Assembly: GCA_900540785.1 (NCBI GenBank)
Contig: UQHF01000039.1
Span: 1 to 21,558 of the forward strand
DNA: 21,558 nt
Direction: 5' to 3'
Source of the DNA: an uncultured Blautia sp.
GTDB lineage: Bacteria; Bacillota; Clostridia; Lachnospirales; Lachnospiraceae
In this document: positions 14,411 to 21,504 of the stretch, piece by piece
How the letters are laid out: each line of letters begins with the position of its first letter
How positions within the stretch are numbered: position 1 is the stretch's first letter
Program-made: the position numbers and the translations under genes
Notes under the pieces: generated by a model
What the model was told of the DNA's origin: nothing
The model's database searches: none
The model's input: the letters and a program-made list of their open reading frames with translations, nothing else

Positions 14411-15886
14411 ATGGAAATTTTCAGAAAAATGTCATTTGCAGATTCAACAGGAGATGCCATTCCTTTTTATCATAATGGACAGTATCATATTTTTTCACTG
14501 ACACCGCCTCCGGGAACTACAGTGTATCCTGCAAGACTTCGCACAACCTGGAGTCACTGTGTTTCCGATGATTTGGTACATTGGAAGGAACTTCCTACAG
14601 CTCTTTACCCGGGAGAGGGGGAGGAACCGGATGCTTCCGGTGTGTGGACAGGTTCTGTAATATATGGAGAAGGAAAGTATCACGCTTTTTATACCGGATA
14701 TTGTCTGACGGCAGAGTATCAGCAGACGATTTGCCATGCAACAAGTGAAGATGGCATAACTTGGACAAAGGATCCGGGAAACCCGGTGATTACGCCTATG
14801 ATTGAGCTTTATGAAAAACTGGACTGGCGCGATCCGTACGTTTTTTATAATGAAGAAGATAAAAATTACTGGATTTTAATTTCTGCAAGGAAACTGGATA
14901 TGCCGGTTACAAGAAGAGGGTGTATTGTACTTTATCGTTCTAAAGACCTTGTAAATTGGGAATATTATGGACCAATCTACGCTCCGGGACATACGAATTG
15001 TCCAGAGTGCTGCGAAATGTACAAAATCGGAGAGAACTGGTATCTTTCTTATTCCAGGTTTTCGGAGTTTGTAAATACGATTTACCGTGTATCAAAATCT
15101 CCGTTTGGACCTTGGAGAAAAACGAAAAAGGATGGAATCGGAGGACGAAGATTTTATGCCGCAAAATCAATGGAAGATGACAATGGCAGAAGATTTTATT
15201 TTGCCTGGGCACATGACAGAGCGGAGAGAAGCGACCGAGGAGAGTGGTACTGGGGAGGAGAATTTTGTATTCCTCACGAGGTTGTGGCGACAGAAAATGG
15301 AGAACTTGATGTAAAAGTTCCGCAGGAATATGTTGAGGCATTTTCGGAAGCAGTAAGCTGGAAATATTTGCCTGTTATGGGGAATAGCAGACAGTATGGA
15401 AATAATGTTTTTGAACTGGATTCTATTGGTACGTGCACCTATGGTTTTTTGGAACATAAAGAAGAAAGCTTCCTTTTTAAGTGTAAGATTCTTCCAAGGG
15501 AGGTATATGATCATTTTGGAATCTTGCTGAAATCGGACAAAGAAGCAAGTGGCTGTCTTCTGCTTGAATTTGATGTTGCAATGAATAGAGTATCCCTTCT
15601 TTCTCTTCCTATGGGAGTAGATCCGTTTTGGGTGCAATCCTGTCAGGCGGTTCCTCCGGCAACGGAACCGGGACCGGACGGTATTCGTGTCTGTGAAAAG
15701 CCGTTTCTTATTAAAGAGGGAGCGCCTGTAGATATTAAAATTTTTGTGGACCATGATATGGTAGAAGTTTTTGTAGCAGAACAGATTGCTTTTACATACC
15801 GCATTTATGCGAAACCGGAATATGAGCTTGGTATTCTCGCGCAAGATGCGAAAGTGGAAATATACGATGTGGAAATAACGAAATAA
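14411..15886 (+). CDS. Glycoside hydrolase family 32-type beta-fructosidase, cytoplasmic
   Basis: 491 residues, normal GH32 length with a five-bladed propeller (~1-320) and a C-terminal beta-sandwich. The GH32 landmarks are present in altered form. The nucleophile motif WMNDPNG is replaced by STGDAIPFYHNGQYHIF (12-28) with D15 as candidate nucleophile. TWSHCVSDDLVHW (46-58) and SGVWTGSVI (76-84) are close to the family. The RDP motif is intact (R140-D141-P142). The acid/base EC motif is CPECCEMY with E199. There is no signal peptide, so the substrate must be imported, presumably by the co-transcribed transporter. The exact fructoside (sucrose, short fructan, inulobiose or difructose anhydride) cannot be read from sequence. 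No fructokinase follows. Confidence 0.85.
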   Translation: MEIFRKMSFADSTGDAIPFYHNGQYHIFSLTPPPGTTVYPARLRTTWSHCVSDDLVHWKELPTALYPGEGEEPDASGVWTGSVIYGEGKYHAFYTGYCLTAEYQQTICHATSEDGITWTKDPGNPVITPMIELYEKLDWRDPYVFYNEEDKNYWILISARKLDMPVTRRGCIVLYRSKDLVNWEYYGPIYAPGHTNCPECCEMYKIGENWYLSYSRFSEFVNTIYRVSKSPFGPWRKTKKDGIGGRRFYAAKSMEDDNGRRFYFAWAHDRAERSDRGEWYWGGEFCIPHEVVATENGELDVKVPQEYVEAFSEAVSWKYLPVMGNSRQYGNNVFELDSIGTCTYGFLEHKEESFLFKCKILPREVYDHFGILLKSDKEASGCLLLEFDVAMNRVSLLSLPMGVDPFWVQSCQAVPPATEPGPDGIRVCEKPFLIKEGAPVDIKIFVDHDMVEVFVAEQIAFTYRIYAKPEYELGILAQDAKVEIYDVEITK

Positions 15887-15945
15887 TCAGACGCCGCACA
15901 AAATCGGAATGTGAAAAAACGATTTTGTGCGGTGTTTTGTCTGAT
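15886..15945 (+). terminator. Strong terminator closing the transporter-GH32 operon
   Basis: CGCCGCACAAAATCG and CGATTTTGTGCGGTG form a ~15-pair stem, followed by TTTTG. A further outer pairing ATCAGAC (15886-15892) with GTCTGAT (15939-15945) could extend the helix. Confidence 0.92.
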
Positions 15946-15953
15946 AACGGTGC

Positions 15954-15982
15954 TTGTCATTCTATCAGGAAAATGCTAACAT
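15954..15982 (+). promoter_or_regulatory. Promoter of the AAA-ATPase/PD-(D/E)XK gene
   Basis: TTGTCA (15954-15959), 17-base spacer, TAACAT (15977-15982), just after the preceding terminator and 48 bases before the gene start. Confidence 0.6.
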
Positions 15983-16030
15983 GGAAAGAGAAGAGAATAA
16001 AAATTGTTTTACGGTGGAAGGAGTGAGCAA

Positions 16031-17704
16031 ATGCGAGAGTATACGATGCCGGTTGGAATATCAGATTTCAGTGAAATAAGGCAGAAAAATTGTTATTATA
16101 TAGATAAAACTGGATTAATTGAAGAAATTTTGCGCACCACAGGCACAAAGGTAACCCTGTTTACCCGTCCCCGACGCTTTGGAAAAACATTAGGAATGAG
16201 TATGCTGGCGCATTTTTTTGATATAAGAGAAGACAGCAGAGCGTTATTTGAGGGATTAAAAATAAGTAAAAATCATGAACTGTGCGAAAGATGGCTGAAT
16301 CAGTATCCGGTAATATTTTTTTCCTTCAAAGATGTAAATGGGGTAGATTATTCGCTGGCTTATAAAAGACTTCGGGGACAGCTTTCGGATCTGTTTTTGC
16401 AATATAATTATTTACTGGAGAGTACGCGTGTAAATGAAACAGATAAAAGAAACTTTCAGGAAATCAGAGAAGAAAATGCAGAGGAAGGGCTGATCAGCAG
16501 GGCGTTAAGCATTCTGATGCGCATGCTGGAGGATTATTATAATAAGAAAGTAATCCTGCTTTTAGATGAGTATGATGTCCCGGTTGCGAAAGCAAATGCA
16601 AATGGCTATTATGATCAGATGCTTGATATGATAAGAGGAATTTTAAGTACTGCTCTTAAGGATAATACTTCACTTAAATTTGCGGTAATAACGGGCTGTC
16701 TGAAGATTACAAAAGAAAGTATTTTTACAGGGGTAAATAACTTTACGATGGATACGATTTTGGACAGCCGATATGATGAGTTTTTTGGTTTTTCTCAGGC
16801 AGAGGTGGATAAGCTTCTGAAGGATACCGGATTAGCGGACCATGCAGAAGAGATGCAGGAATGGTATGATGGATACCGGTTTGGAGAGATAGATGTATAT
16901 TGTCCGTGGGACGTGGTAAATCATGTAAATAATCTGCTGTTGAACCGAAAGACCAGACCGGTCGGTTACTGGAAAAATTCAAGCGATAATGCAATTATCC
17001 GTTCTTTTATTGATTATTCGGGCGCGGCAATTACACAAAAGCTGGAGAGTCTGCTGTCGGGAAATTACATTATTGAGAATATTCAGGAGGATATTACGTA
17101 TGATTATCTGCATTCCAGTGAAGATAATCTGTGGAGTATTCTTTATTTTACAGGATATTTGACACGGAAAAAAGATGAGGTGTTGACAAGAGAAATTCCG
17201 CAGGGGTGCTGCGCATTAAAAATTCCAAATAAAGAAGTACGGGAAATCTTTGAAACAACGATTAAAAAGTGGTTTTCGGACAGTGCACAGAAGATGGACA
17301 GAAGAGCATTGTTTGCATCTGTGTGGAAGGGAGATGCGGAGACGGCAACTGCGGAAATATCAAGATTACTTCGAGGTACAATCAGCTATTATGATTATAG
17401 AGAGGATTTCTACCATGCTTTTTTTGCCGGAATTTTTGCGGGAGCAGGATATGCAGTACAGTCAAATAAAGAACATGGGGAAGGGCGGAGTGATATTATA
17501 GTACAGGACTACGCAGGAGACCGTGTAGCAGTATTTGAAGTGAAATATGCGAAAAAATGGGAAAGCCTGGAGTCGGAGTGTGAAAAGGCAATCGCCCAGA
17601 TTGACGAAAAAATGTATGCTGAGGAATTTAAGGATACGTATTCTCAGGTGATTTGTTACGGTATTGCTTTTTATAAAAAACGTTGTAAGATCCTGAAAAA
17701 ATAA
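16031..17704 (+). CDS. AAA-ATPase-like / PD-(D/E)XK nuclease-fold protein (PF09820-PF08011 type)
   Basis: 557 residues from the ATG at 16031, which has AAGGAG 9 bases upstream; an in-frame ATG at 16004 has none. The N-terminal half opens with MPVGISDFSEIR and YYIDKT, then the family-typical P-loop FTRPRRFGKTL (44-54), Walker B VILLLDEYDVPVA (174-186) and VITGCLKI. The C-terminal ~100 residues carry a PD-(D/E)XK core: D488 in GRSDIIV, E503 and K505 in FEVKYAK. Proteins of this build occur in many copies in Bacteroidota and Clostridia; their role is unproven and a link to mobile DNA or defence is only a suspicion. The gene is alone between terminators and is richer in ATA/TTA codons than its neighbours, consistent with transfer. 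Confidence 0.88.
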   Translation: MREYTMPVGISDFSEIRQKNCYYIDKTGLIEEILRTTGTKVTLFTRPRRFGKTLGMSMLAHFFDIREDSRALFEGLKISKNHELCERWLNQYPVIFFSFKDVNGVDYSLAYKRLRGQLSDLFLQYNYLLESTRVNETDKRNFQEIREENAEEGLISRALSILMRMLEDYYNKKVILLLDEYDVPVAKANANGYYDQMLDMIRGILSTALKDNTSLKFAVITGCLKITKESIFTGVNNFTMDTILDSRYDEFFGFSQAEVDKLLKDTGLADHAEEMQEWYDGYRFGEIDVYCPWDVVNHVNNLLLNRKTRPVGYWKNSSDNAIIRSFIDYSGAAITQKLESLLSGNYIIENIQEDITYDYLHSSEDNLWSILYFTGYLTRKKDEVLTREIPQGCCALKIPNKEVREIFETTIKKWFSDSAQKMDRRALFASVWKGDAETATAEISRLLRGTISYYDYREDFYHAFFAGIFAGAGYAVQSNKEHGEGRSDIIVQDYAGDRVAVFEVKYAKKWESLESECEKAIAQIDEKMYAEEFKDTYSQVICYGIAFYKKRCKILKK

Positions 17705-17748
17705 GACGCTAAGCCTGCAGTTGGGCAGTTTTTGCCTAAATACAAAGA

Positions 17749-17781
17749 GAAATACCCGGTAGGGGAGCTACCGGGTATTTC
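17749..17781 (+). terminator. Perfect 14-bp inverted repeat, probable terminator of the nuclease-fold gene
   Basis: GAAATACCCGGTAG (17749-17762) and CTACCGGGTATTTC (17768-17781) flank a GGGAG loop. No U-run follows, so it may act as a 3' end stabiliser or as a processed terminator rather than a classical one. The symmetry means it could act from either strand. Confidence 0.6.
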
Positions 17782-17897
17782 GAGGGGAGTATAAATAATT
17801 AAATAAGGGGTTATGTAAAAAAAATTTTTGAAGGGTAAATTCTTTTTACAACAGTAATTATAATATAAACTGGAAAAAAAAGCAATAATATTTTGCT

Positions 17898-17926
17898 GAA
17901 TATTCTCCTGACTTTTTGACATAATA
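17898..17926 (+). promoter_or_regulatory. Sigma-G/sigma-F-type sporulation promoter
   Basis: GAATA (17898-17902), 17-base spacer, CATAATA (17920-17926). This agrees at every defined position with the forespore consensus known from Bacillus (G[AT]AT[AG] - 17/18 - CAT[AT][AC]TA). The predicted start is near 17933, 20 bases before the ribosome site of the next gene. A TTGACA at 17916-17921 overlaps but has no good -10 at the right distance. Confidence 0.6.
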
Positions 17927-17970
17927 ACCAGTGTAAGGAACAAAATCATTGTATCAGGAGGGCTATTAAA

Positions 17971-18144
17971 ATGGCAAAAAATTATGAATCTGAGAACAAA
18001 AATTTAAGAACAGCAGCGAATTCCAATAAAAACGAAATGAACGAGCAGAATTCCAGAAATGCGAAAAACGAGCAGAACAGTCGTAACTGCAATTACGGAA
18101 AAAATGCACAGGATAAAACAGAAAATTCCAAAAACAGATATTAA
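17971..18144 (+). CDS. Asn-rich 57-residue protein, possible small forespore protein
   Basis: ATG at 17971 follows AGGAGGG by about 8 bases and runs 57 codons to TAA at 18142-18144. Sixteen of the 57 residues are Asn, the rest mostly Lys, Glu, Ser, Arg and Gln, and the stretch NEQNSRN occurs twice (residues 24-30 and 33-39). It has no hydrophobic core, signal peptide or membrane segment, so it should be soluble and disordered, in the manner of gamma-type small acid-soluble spore proteins, which are also Asn/Gln-rich and repetitive. No homologue is recognised for certain. A sporulation-type promoter before it and a strong terminator directly after it show a self-contained small gene. The spore role is inference. 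Confidence 0.75.
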   Translation: MAKNYESENKNLRTAANSNKNEMNEQNSRNAKNEQNSRNCNYGKNAQDKTENSKNRY

Positions 18145-18152
18145 GACAGAGA

Positions 18153-18180
18153 GAGGGCGGCGCAAGCTGTCCTCTTTTTT
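18153..18180 (+). terminator. Rho-independent terminator after the Asn-rich gene
   Basis: GAGGGCGGC (18153-18161), GCAA tetraloop, GCTGTCCTC (18166-18174), then six Ts. Nine pairs with two G-U; a textbook terminator 8 bases after the stop codon. Confidence 0.93.
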
Positions 18181-18273
18181 CTCGGGCGCCAAAAGATGCC
18201 TGACAAATTGTCCTGCGCTTTGTGCTTCCACAATTCAGATCCGCATCATATAATAATAAAAAAGGAGTTCGTC

Positions 18274-18585
18274 ATGTTTCAGGTAGAAACGATTTCAGCA
18301 AAAATGCTGGACTATTATGTAAACAGGGCAGACACGCTTATTATAGATATGAGAAGAGAAGAGGAATACCGCGTTTCTCATGTGAGGGGAGCAGAAAATG
18401 TTTCCTATCAGGAAATAGAAGAGGGGTATACTTTTCCAAAAGGCAAAATTCTCGTTTTGTATTGTGAGAGGGGCGGCGCCAGCCTAAAAGCGGCAAAGCT
18501 TCTTGGAGCAAAAGGCTACAGAACAAGGAGTGTAATCGGCGGATTTGCCGCATATAGAGGAAGAAATCTTGTAATTTCCCGCTAA
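18274..18585 (+). CDS. Single-domain rhodanese-like sulfurtransferase
   Basis: 103 residues from the ATG at 18274, selected because AAAGGAG lies 6 bases upstream; a longer in-frame start at 18196 would read through the untranslated leader. The rhodanese fold is clear: LIIDMRREEEYRVSHVRGAENV (the usual D-x-R and H-I-x-G-A-x-N motifs, residues ~22-43), and the active-site loop C64-ERGGAS after ILVLY. The cysteine would carry a persulfide. Small stand-alone rhodaneses like this handle sulfane sulfur, but the partner here is unknown. No operon partner is close enough to be sure, though the phosphodiesterase gene follows after 51 bases. Confidence 0.92.
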   Translation: MFQVETISAKMLDYYVNRADTLIIDMRREEEYRVSHVRGAENVSYQEIEEGYTFPKGKILVLYCERGGASLKAAKLLGAKGYRTRSVIGGFAAYRGRNLVISR

Positions 18586-18597
18586 GCATGATAATGT
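18569..18597 (+). promoter_or_regulatory. Candidate promoter of the first phosphodiesterase gene
   Basis: TTGTAA (18569-18574), 17-base spacer, TAATGT (18592-18597), overlapping the end of the rhodanese gene. A moderate match, consistent with a start near 18604. Confidence 0.4.
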
Positions 18598-18636
18598 AGT
18601 AAGAGAGTAACTATTCAGAACAGGAGAGAAAATACT

Positions 18637-19179
18637 ATGAAATACATGTTTGCATCAGATGTACATGGCTCTGCATATTTCTGTCGGAAGATGCTGGAAG
18701 CGTACAGAGAAGAAGGGGCGGAGCGCCTTGTTCTTCTTGGAGATCTGCTTTATCATGGACCGAGAAATGACCTTCCGAAAGAGTATGCACCAAAAGAGGT
18801 CATTGCCATGTTAAACGATAAAAAAGACGAAATTTATACAGTAAGAGGAAACTGCGAGGCAGAGGTGGACCAGATGGTACTGGAGTTTCCTGTGCTGGCT
18901 GAGTATTGTGTGCTTGTAATTGAGGGGGAAACTTTTTTTGCGACTCACGGTCATGTGTATAACACAGACCATCTGCCTCCTCTGAAAAAAGGTGACATTC
19001 TGATCCACGGCCATACGCATGTTTTAAAAGCGGAAAATATGGGAGATTATATATGGCTGAATCCGGGTTCAGTTTCGATCCCGAAAGAAGGAAATCCGCC
19101 TACATATGCAGTTCTGGAAAACGGGTTGTTTGAAATTAAAGATTTTGACGGAAATGTAGTAAAGAGTATTCAGTTATAA
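18637..19179 (+). CDS. yfcE: YfcE/MJ0936-family metallophosphoesterase
   Basis: 180 residues, typical for YfcE. The two-metal site residues are all visible: D8 and H10 (SDVHG), D36 (LLGDLLYHGP), N72 (RGNCEAE), H104 (THGH) and H126/H128 (HGHTH). The PLKKGDILIHGHTH and NPGSVSIPK blocks are characteristic of the YfcE group, which hydrolyses phosphodiesters in vitro; the natural substrate is not established. CAGGAGAG lies about 9 bases before the ATG. The methyltransferase gene follows after 18 bases, so co-transcription is likely. A second, shorter paralogue lies at 20941-21423. Confidence 0.93.
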   Translation: MKYMFASDVHGSAYFCRKMLEAYREEGAERLVLLGDLLYHGPRNDLPKEYAPKEVIAMLNDKKDEIYTVRGNCEAEVDQMVLEFPVLAEYCVLVIEGETFFATHGHVYNTDHLPPLKKGDILIHGHTHVLKAENMGDYIWLNPGSVSIPKEGNPPTYAVLENGLFEIKDFDGNVVKSIQL

Positions 19180-19197
19180 GACAGGGAGGAAAACAGA

Positions 19198-20415
19198 ATG
19201 GAAAAATGGGAACTGATCGCGCCCTGTCATTTTGGGCTGGAGGCAGTGTTAAAAAGAGAAATCCTGGATCTGGGATATGAGATCAGCAAAGTAGAAGATG
19301 GAAAAGTTACATTTTTTGCAGATGCGCAGGGCATTGCAGATGCAAATATGTTTCTTCGTACAACAGAGAGGATTCTTCTTAAAGTAGCGGAGGTAAAGGC
19401 AACTACATTTGAGGAGCTGTTTGATAAAACAAAAGAGCTTCCCTGGGAAAAATTTATTCCTTCAGACGGGAAATTCTGGGTAGCAAAGGCAAACTCTGTA
19501 AAGAGTAAGCTGTTCAGCCCTTCAGACATACAGTCTATTATGAAAAAGGCGATTGTGGAGCGCTTAAAAAGCGTATACGGAATTTCCTGGTTTCAGGAAG
19601 ACGGGGCAAGCTTCCCCATCCGTGTGGCGTTTATGAAAGATGTTGCCACCATTGGAATTGATACTTCCGGAGTGTCTCTTCATAAAAGAGGATACCGTCA
19701 GATGACGGTGAAAGCGCCAATCACAGAAACTCTGGCGTCTGCTCTTATTATGCTGACACCGTGGAATAAGGATAGAATCCTTGTAGATCCTTTCTGCGGA
19801 AGCGGAACTTTTCCGATTGAGGCTGCCATGATGGCGGCCGATATTGCGCCGGGTATGAACCGTTCTTTTCTTGCAGAAGACTGGAAACATCTTGTTCCGA
19901 GAAAATGCTGGTATGAGGCTCTTGAGGAAGCGCAGGACCGGGTAAACTTAAATGTGGACACAGACATTCAGGGATTTGACATTGATCCGGAAGCTTTGCG
20001 AGCTGCAAGATCGAATGCGAAAATGGCAGGAGTGGACAAGCTGATCCATTTTCAGCAGAGACCTGTAAAAGAGCTGCGCCATCCAAAGCCGTACGGATTT
20101 ATTATCACAAATCCGCCGTATGGAGAAAGACTGGAAGAAAAAGAAGCGCTTCCCGCACTTTACAGAGAAATCGGAGAGAGCTATAATCGTCTTGATAAGT
20201 GGTCTATGTACTTAATTACTTCTTATGATAAAGCGGAGCTTGATATTGGGAAAAAAGCGGATAAGAACAGAAAAATTTATAATGGTATGTTAAAAACATA
20301 TTATTACCAGTTTCTGGGACCGCGTCCGCCAAAAAGAAACAAAGGAGAGTGCGAGAGATATGAAGAAAATTATTTTTGCAACAGGCAATGCCGGAAAAAT
20401 GAAGGAAATCCGTGA
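19198..20415 (+). CDS. THUMP-domain class I RNA methyltransferase (RlmL N-half/YpsC-like)
   Basis: 405 residues. Residues ~5-155 hold the ferredoxin-like and THUMP RNA-binding region (LIAPCHFGLEAVLKREI). Residues ~165-390 are a Rossmann methyltransferase with motif I DPFCGSGTFPIEAA (197-210), the acidic loop GFDIDPEALRAAR and catalytic motif IV NPPYGER (305-311), the signature of guanine-N2 methylation. It most likely makes a 23S rRNA m2G like RlmL in Escherichia coli; the Bacillus counterpart is YpsC. AGGGAGG precedes the ATG. The C-terminus is odd: past the usual GPRPPKRN end it runs ~25 more residues into the next gene, overlapping rdgB by 56 bases in another frame. Confidence 0.9.
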   Translation: MEKWELIAPCHFGLEAVLKREILDLGYEISKVEDGKVTFFADAQGIADANMFLRTTERILLKVAEVKATTFEELFDKTKELPWEKFIPSDGKFWVAKANSVKSKLFSPSDIQSIMKKAIVERLKSVYGISWFQEDGASFPIRVAFMKDVATIGIDTSGVSLHKRGYRQMTVKAPITETLASALIMLTPWNKDRILVDPFCGSGTFPIEAAMMAADIAPGMNRSFLAEDWKHLVPRKCWYEALEEAQDRVNLNVDTDIQGFDIDPEALRAARSNAKMAGVDKLIHFQQRPVKELRHPKPYGFIITNPPYGERLEEKEALPALYREIGESYNRLDKWSMYLITSYDKAELDIGKKADKNRKIYNGMLKTYYYQFLGPRPPKRNKGECERYEENYFCNRQCRKNEGNP

Positions 20416-20944
20416 GATTTTAAAAGACCTTGATGCAGAAGTGCTTTCCATGAAAGAAGCAGGAGTGGAAGCTGATATTGTGGAAGACGGAAAGACATTT
20501 GAAGAAAATGCAGTCATTAAGGCAAAAACAGTATGTGAACTGACAGGAGAGATTGCTCTGGCAGATGATTCCGGCCTGGAAATTGATTATCTGAACAAAG
20601 AACCTGGAATTTATTCTGCGAGATACATGGGAGAAGATACTTCTTATCGCATCAAAAATGCAAATCTGATCGAGCGCCTGGAAGGCGTACCGGATGAAAA
20701 ACGTACTGCCCGTTTTGTATGCGCTATTGCAGCGGCTTTTCCGGACGGAACTGTAAAGACAGTAAGAGGAACAATGGAAGGCCGCATCGGCTATGAGGAA
20801 GCGGGAGAAAATGGTTTTGGTTATGACCCGATTTTCTATCTTCCGGAATATGGCTGCTCCTCCGCAGAGCTTTCTATGGAAGAAAAAAATAAAATCAGCC
20901 ACAGAGGAAAAGCGCTTCGCGCTATAAAGGAAGAGCTTTTATGA
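20360..20944 (+). CDS. rdgB: XTP/dITP pyrophosphatase (RdgB/HAM1)
   Basis: 194 residues, standard size. It removes non-canonical purine triphosphates (dITP, XTP) by hydrolysing them to monophosphate and pyrophosphate, keeping them out of DNA and RNA. Motifs are TGNAGKMKEI (8-17), the catalytic ADDSGLEID (68-76), GIYSARYMG, FGYDPIFYLP and the C-terminal SHRGKALRA. AAAGGAGAG lies 10 bases before the ATG. The start is inside the methyltransferase gene, and the end overlaps the next gene by the ATGA of 20941-20944, so the last three genes are translationally linked. RdgB next to a YfcE-type gene is a known Firmicutes arrangement (ysnA-ysnB). Confidence 0.96.
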   Translation: MKKIIFATGNAGKMKEIREILKDLDAEVLSMKEAGVEADIVEDGKTFEENAVIKAKTVCELTGEIALADDSGLEIDYLNKEPGIYSARYMGEDTSYRIKNANLIERLEGVPDEKRTARFVCAIAAAFPDGTVKTVRGTMEGRIGYEEAGENGFGYDPIFYLPEYGCSSAELSMEEKNKISHRGKALRAIKEELL

Positions 20945-21423
20945 AAATTTTAGTTGTAAGTGATACACATGGGAGAGACAGGGAGCTGGAAAAGGCGGTG
21001 GAGAGAGAAGCGCCTTTTGACAGACTGATACATTGCGGAGATGTAGAGGGAAGAGAAATTTTTATTGAGGCTCTTGCAGATTGTCCATGTTGTATTGTCT
21101 CGGGAAATAATGACTTTTTCTGTGATCTGCCAAGAGAGCAGGAAATTACCATAGGAGGTAAAAAAGCGCTTGTAACGCACGGACATTACTATGGTGTTTC
21201 CATTGATTTAAGTGGAATTGCAGATGAGGCAAGGTCAAGGGGCTGTGAGATTGTGTTTTTTGGTCATACGCATAAGCCTGTTGTTACAGAAAAAGATGGC
21301 GTTCTTGTGATAAATCCGGGAAGCCTGTCATATCCCCGTCAGGCGGGACGCAAGTCAAGTTATGCTGTTTTAAATACAGATATACAGGGAAATATAGATG
21401 CAGAGATTAAATATCTTGATTAA
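20941..21423 (+). CDS. YfcE/YsnB-family metallophosphoesterase
   Basis: 160 residues. Metal-binding residues are D8/H10 (SDTHG), D34 (HCGDVEG), N56 (SGNND), H80/H82 (THGH) and H109/H111 (FGHTH), with NPGSLSYPR near the end. Starts at the ATG overlapping the rdgB stop by four bases, a classic coupled ATGA junction, matching the rdgB-ysnB order of Bacillus. Cellular substrate unknown. It shares the fold with the gene at 18637 but is shorter, has GNND instead of GNCE and lacks the insert after the second metal motif. Confidence 0.93.
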   Translation: MKILVVSDTHGRDRELEKAVEREAPFDRLIHCGDVEGREIFIEALADCPCCIVSGNNDFFCDLPREQEITIGGKKALVTHGHYYGVSIDLSGIADEARSRGCEIVFFGHTHKPVVTEKDGVLVINPGSLSYPRQAGRKSSYAVLNTDIQGNIDAEIKYLD

Positions 21424-21473
21424 AATTGAAAAGAAAACTGCAGTTTGCGACTATAATAAAAAATAAAGAAAAA

Positions 21474-21501
21474 ACACCGGGAATATAATCTCGGTGTTTT
21501 T
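21474..21501. terminator. Bidirectional terminator between the rdgB operon and a convergent tRNA gene
   Basis: ACACCGGG (21474-21481) pairs with CTCGGTGT (21490-21497), one G-U pair included. T-runs follow on the plus side (TTTTTTT) and A-runs precede, giving a T-run on the minus strand. It can therefore end both the rdgB operon and the minus-strand tRNA transcript. Confidence 0.9.
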
Positions 21502-21504
21502 TTA

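Noticed and set aside
17714..17735. CTGC...GCAG plus TTTTT right after the nuclease-fold gene as a terminator
   Set aside because: Only four base pairs can form; the perfect 14-bp stem at 17749-17781 is the better candidate.
17842..17870. TATAAT-containing A+T-rich stretch as a vegetative promoter for the Asn-rich gene
   Set aside because: No -35 at 16-18 bases fits; the region is A+T-rich enough to yield such a hexamer by chance.
18226..18254. TTCCAC-17-TATAAT as a promoter for the rhodanese gene
   Set aside because: The -10 is perfect, but the predicted start would fall on the ribosome site, leaving almost no leader, and the -35 is poor. Kept as a possibility only.
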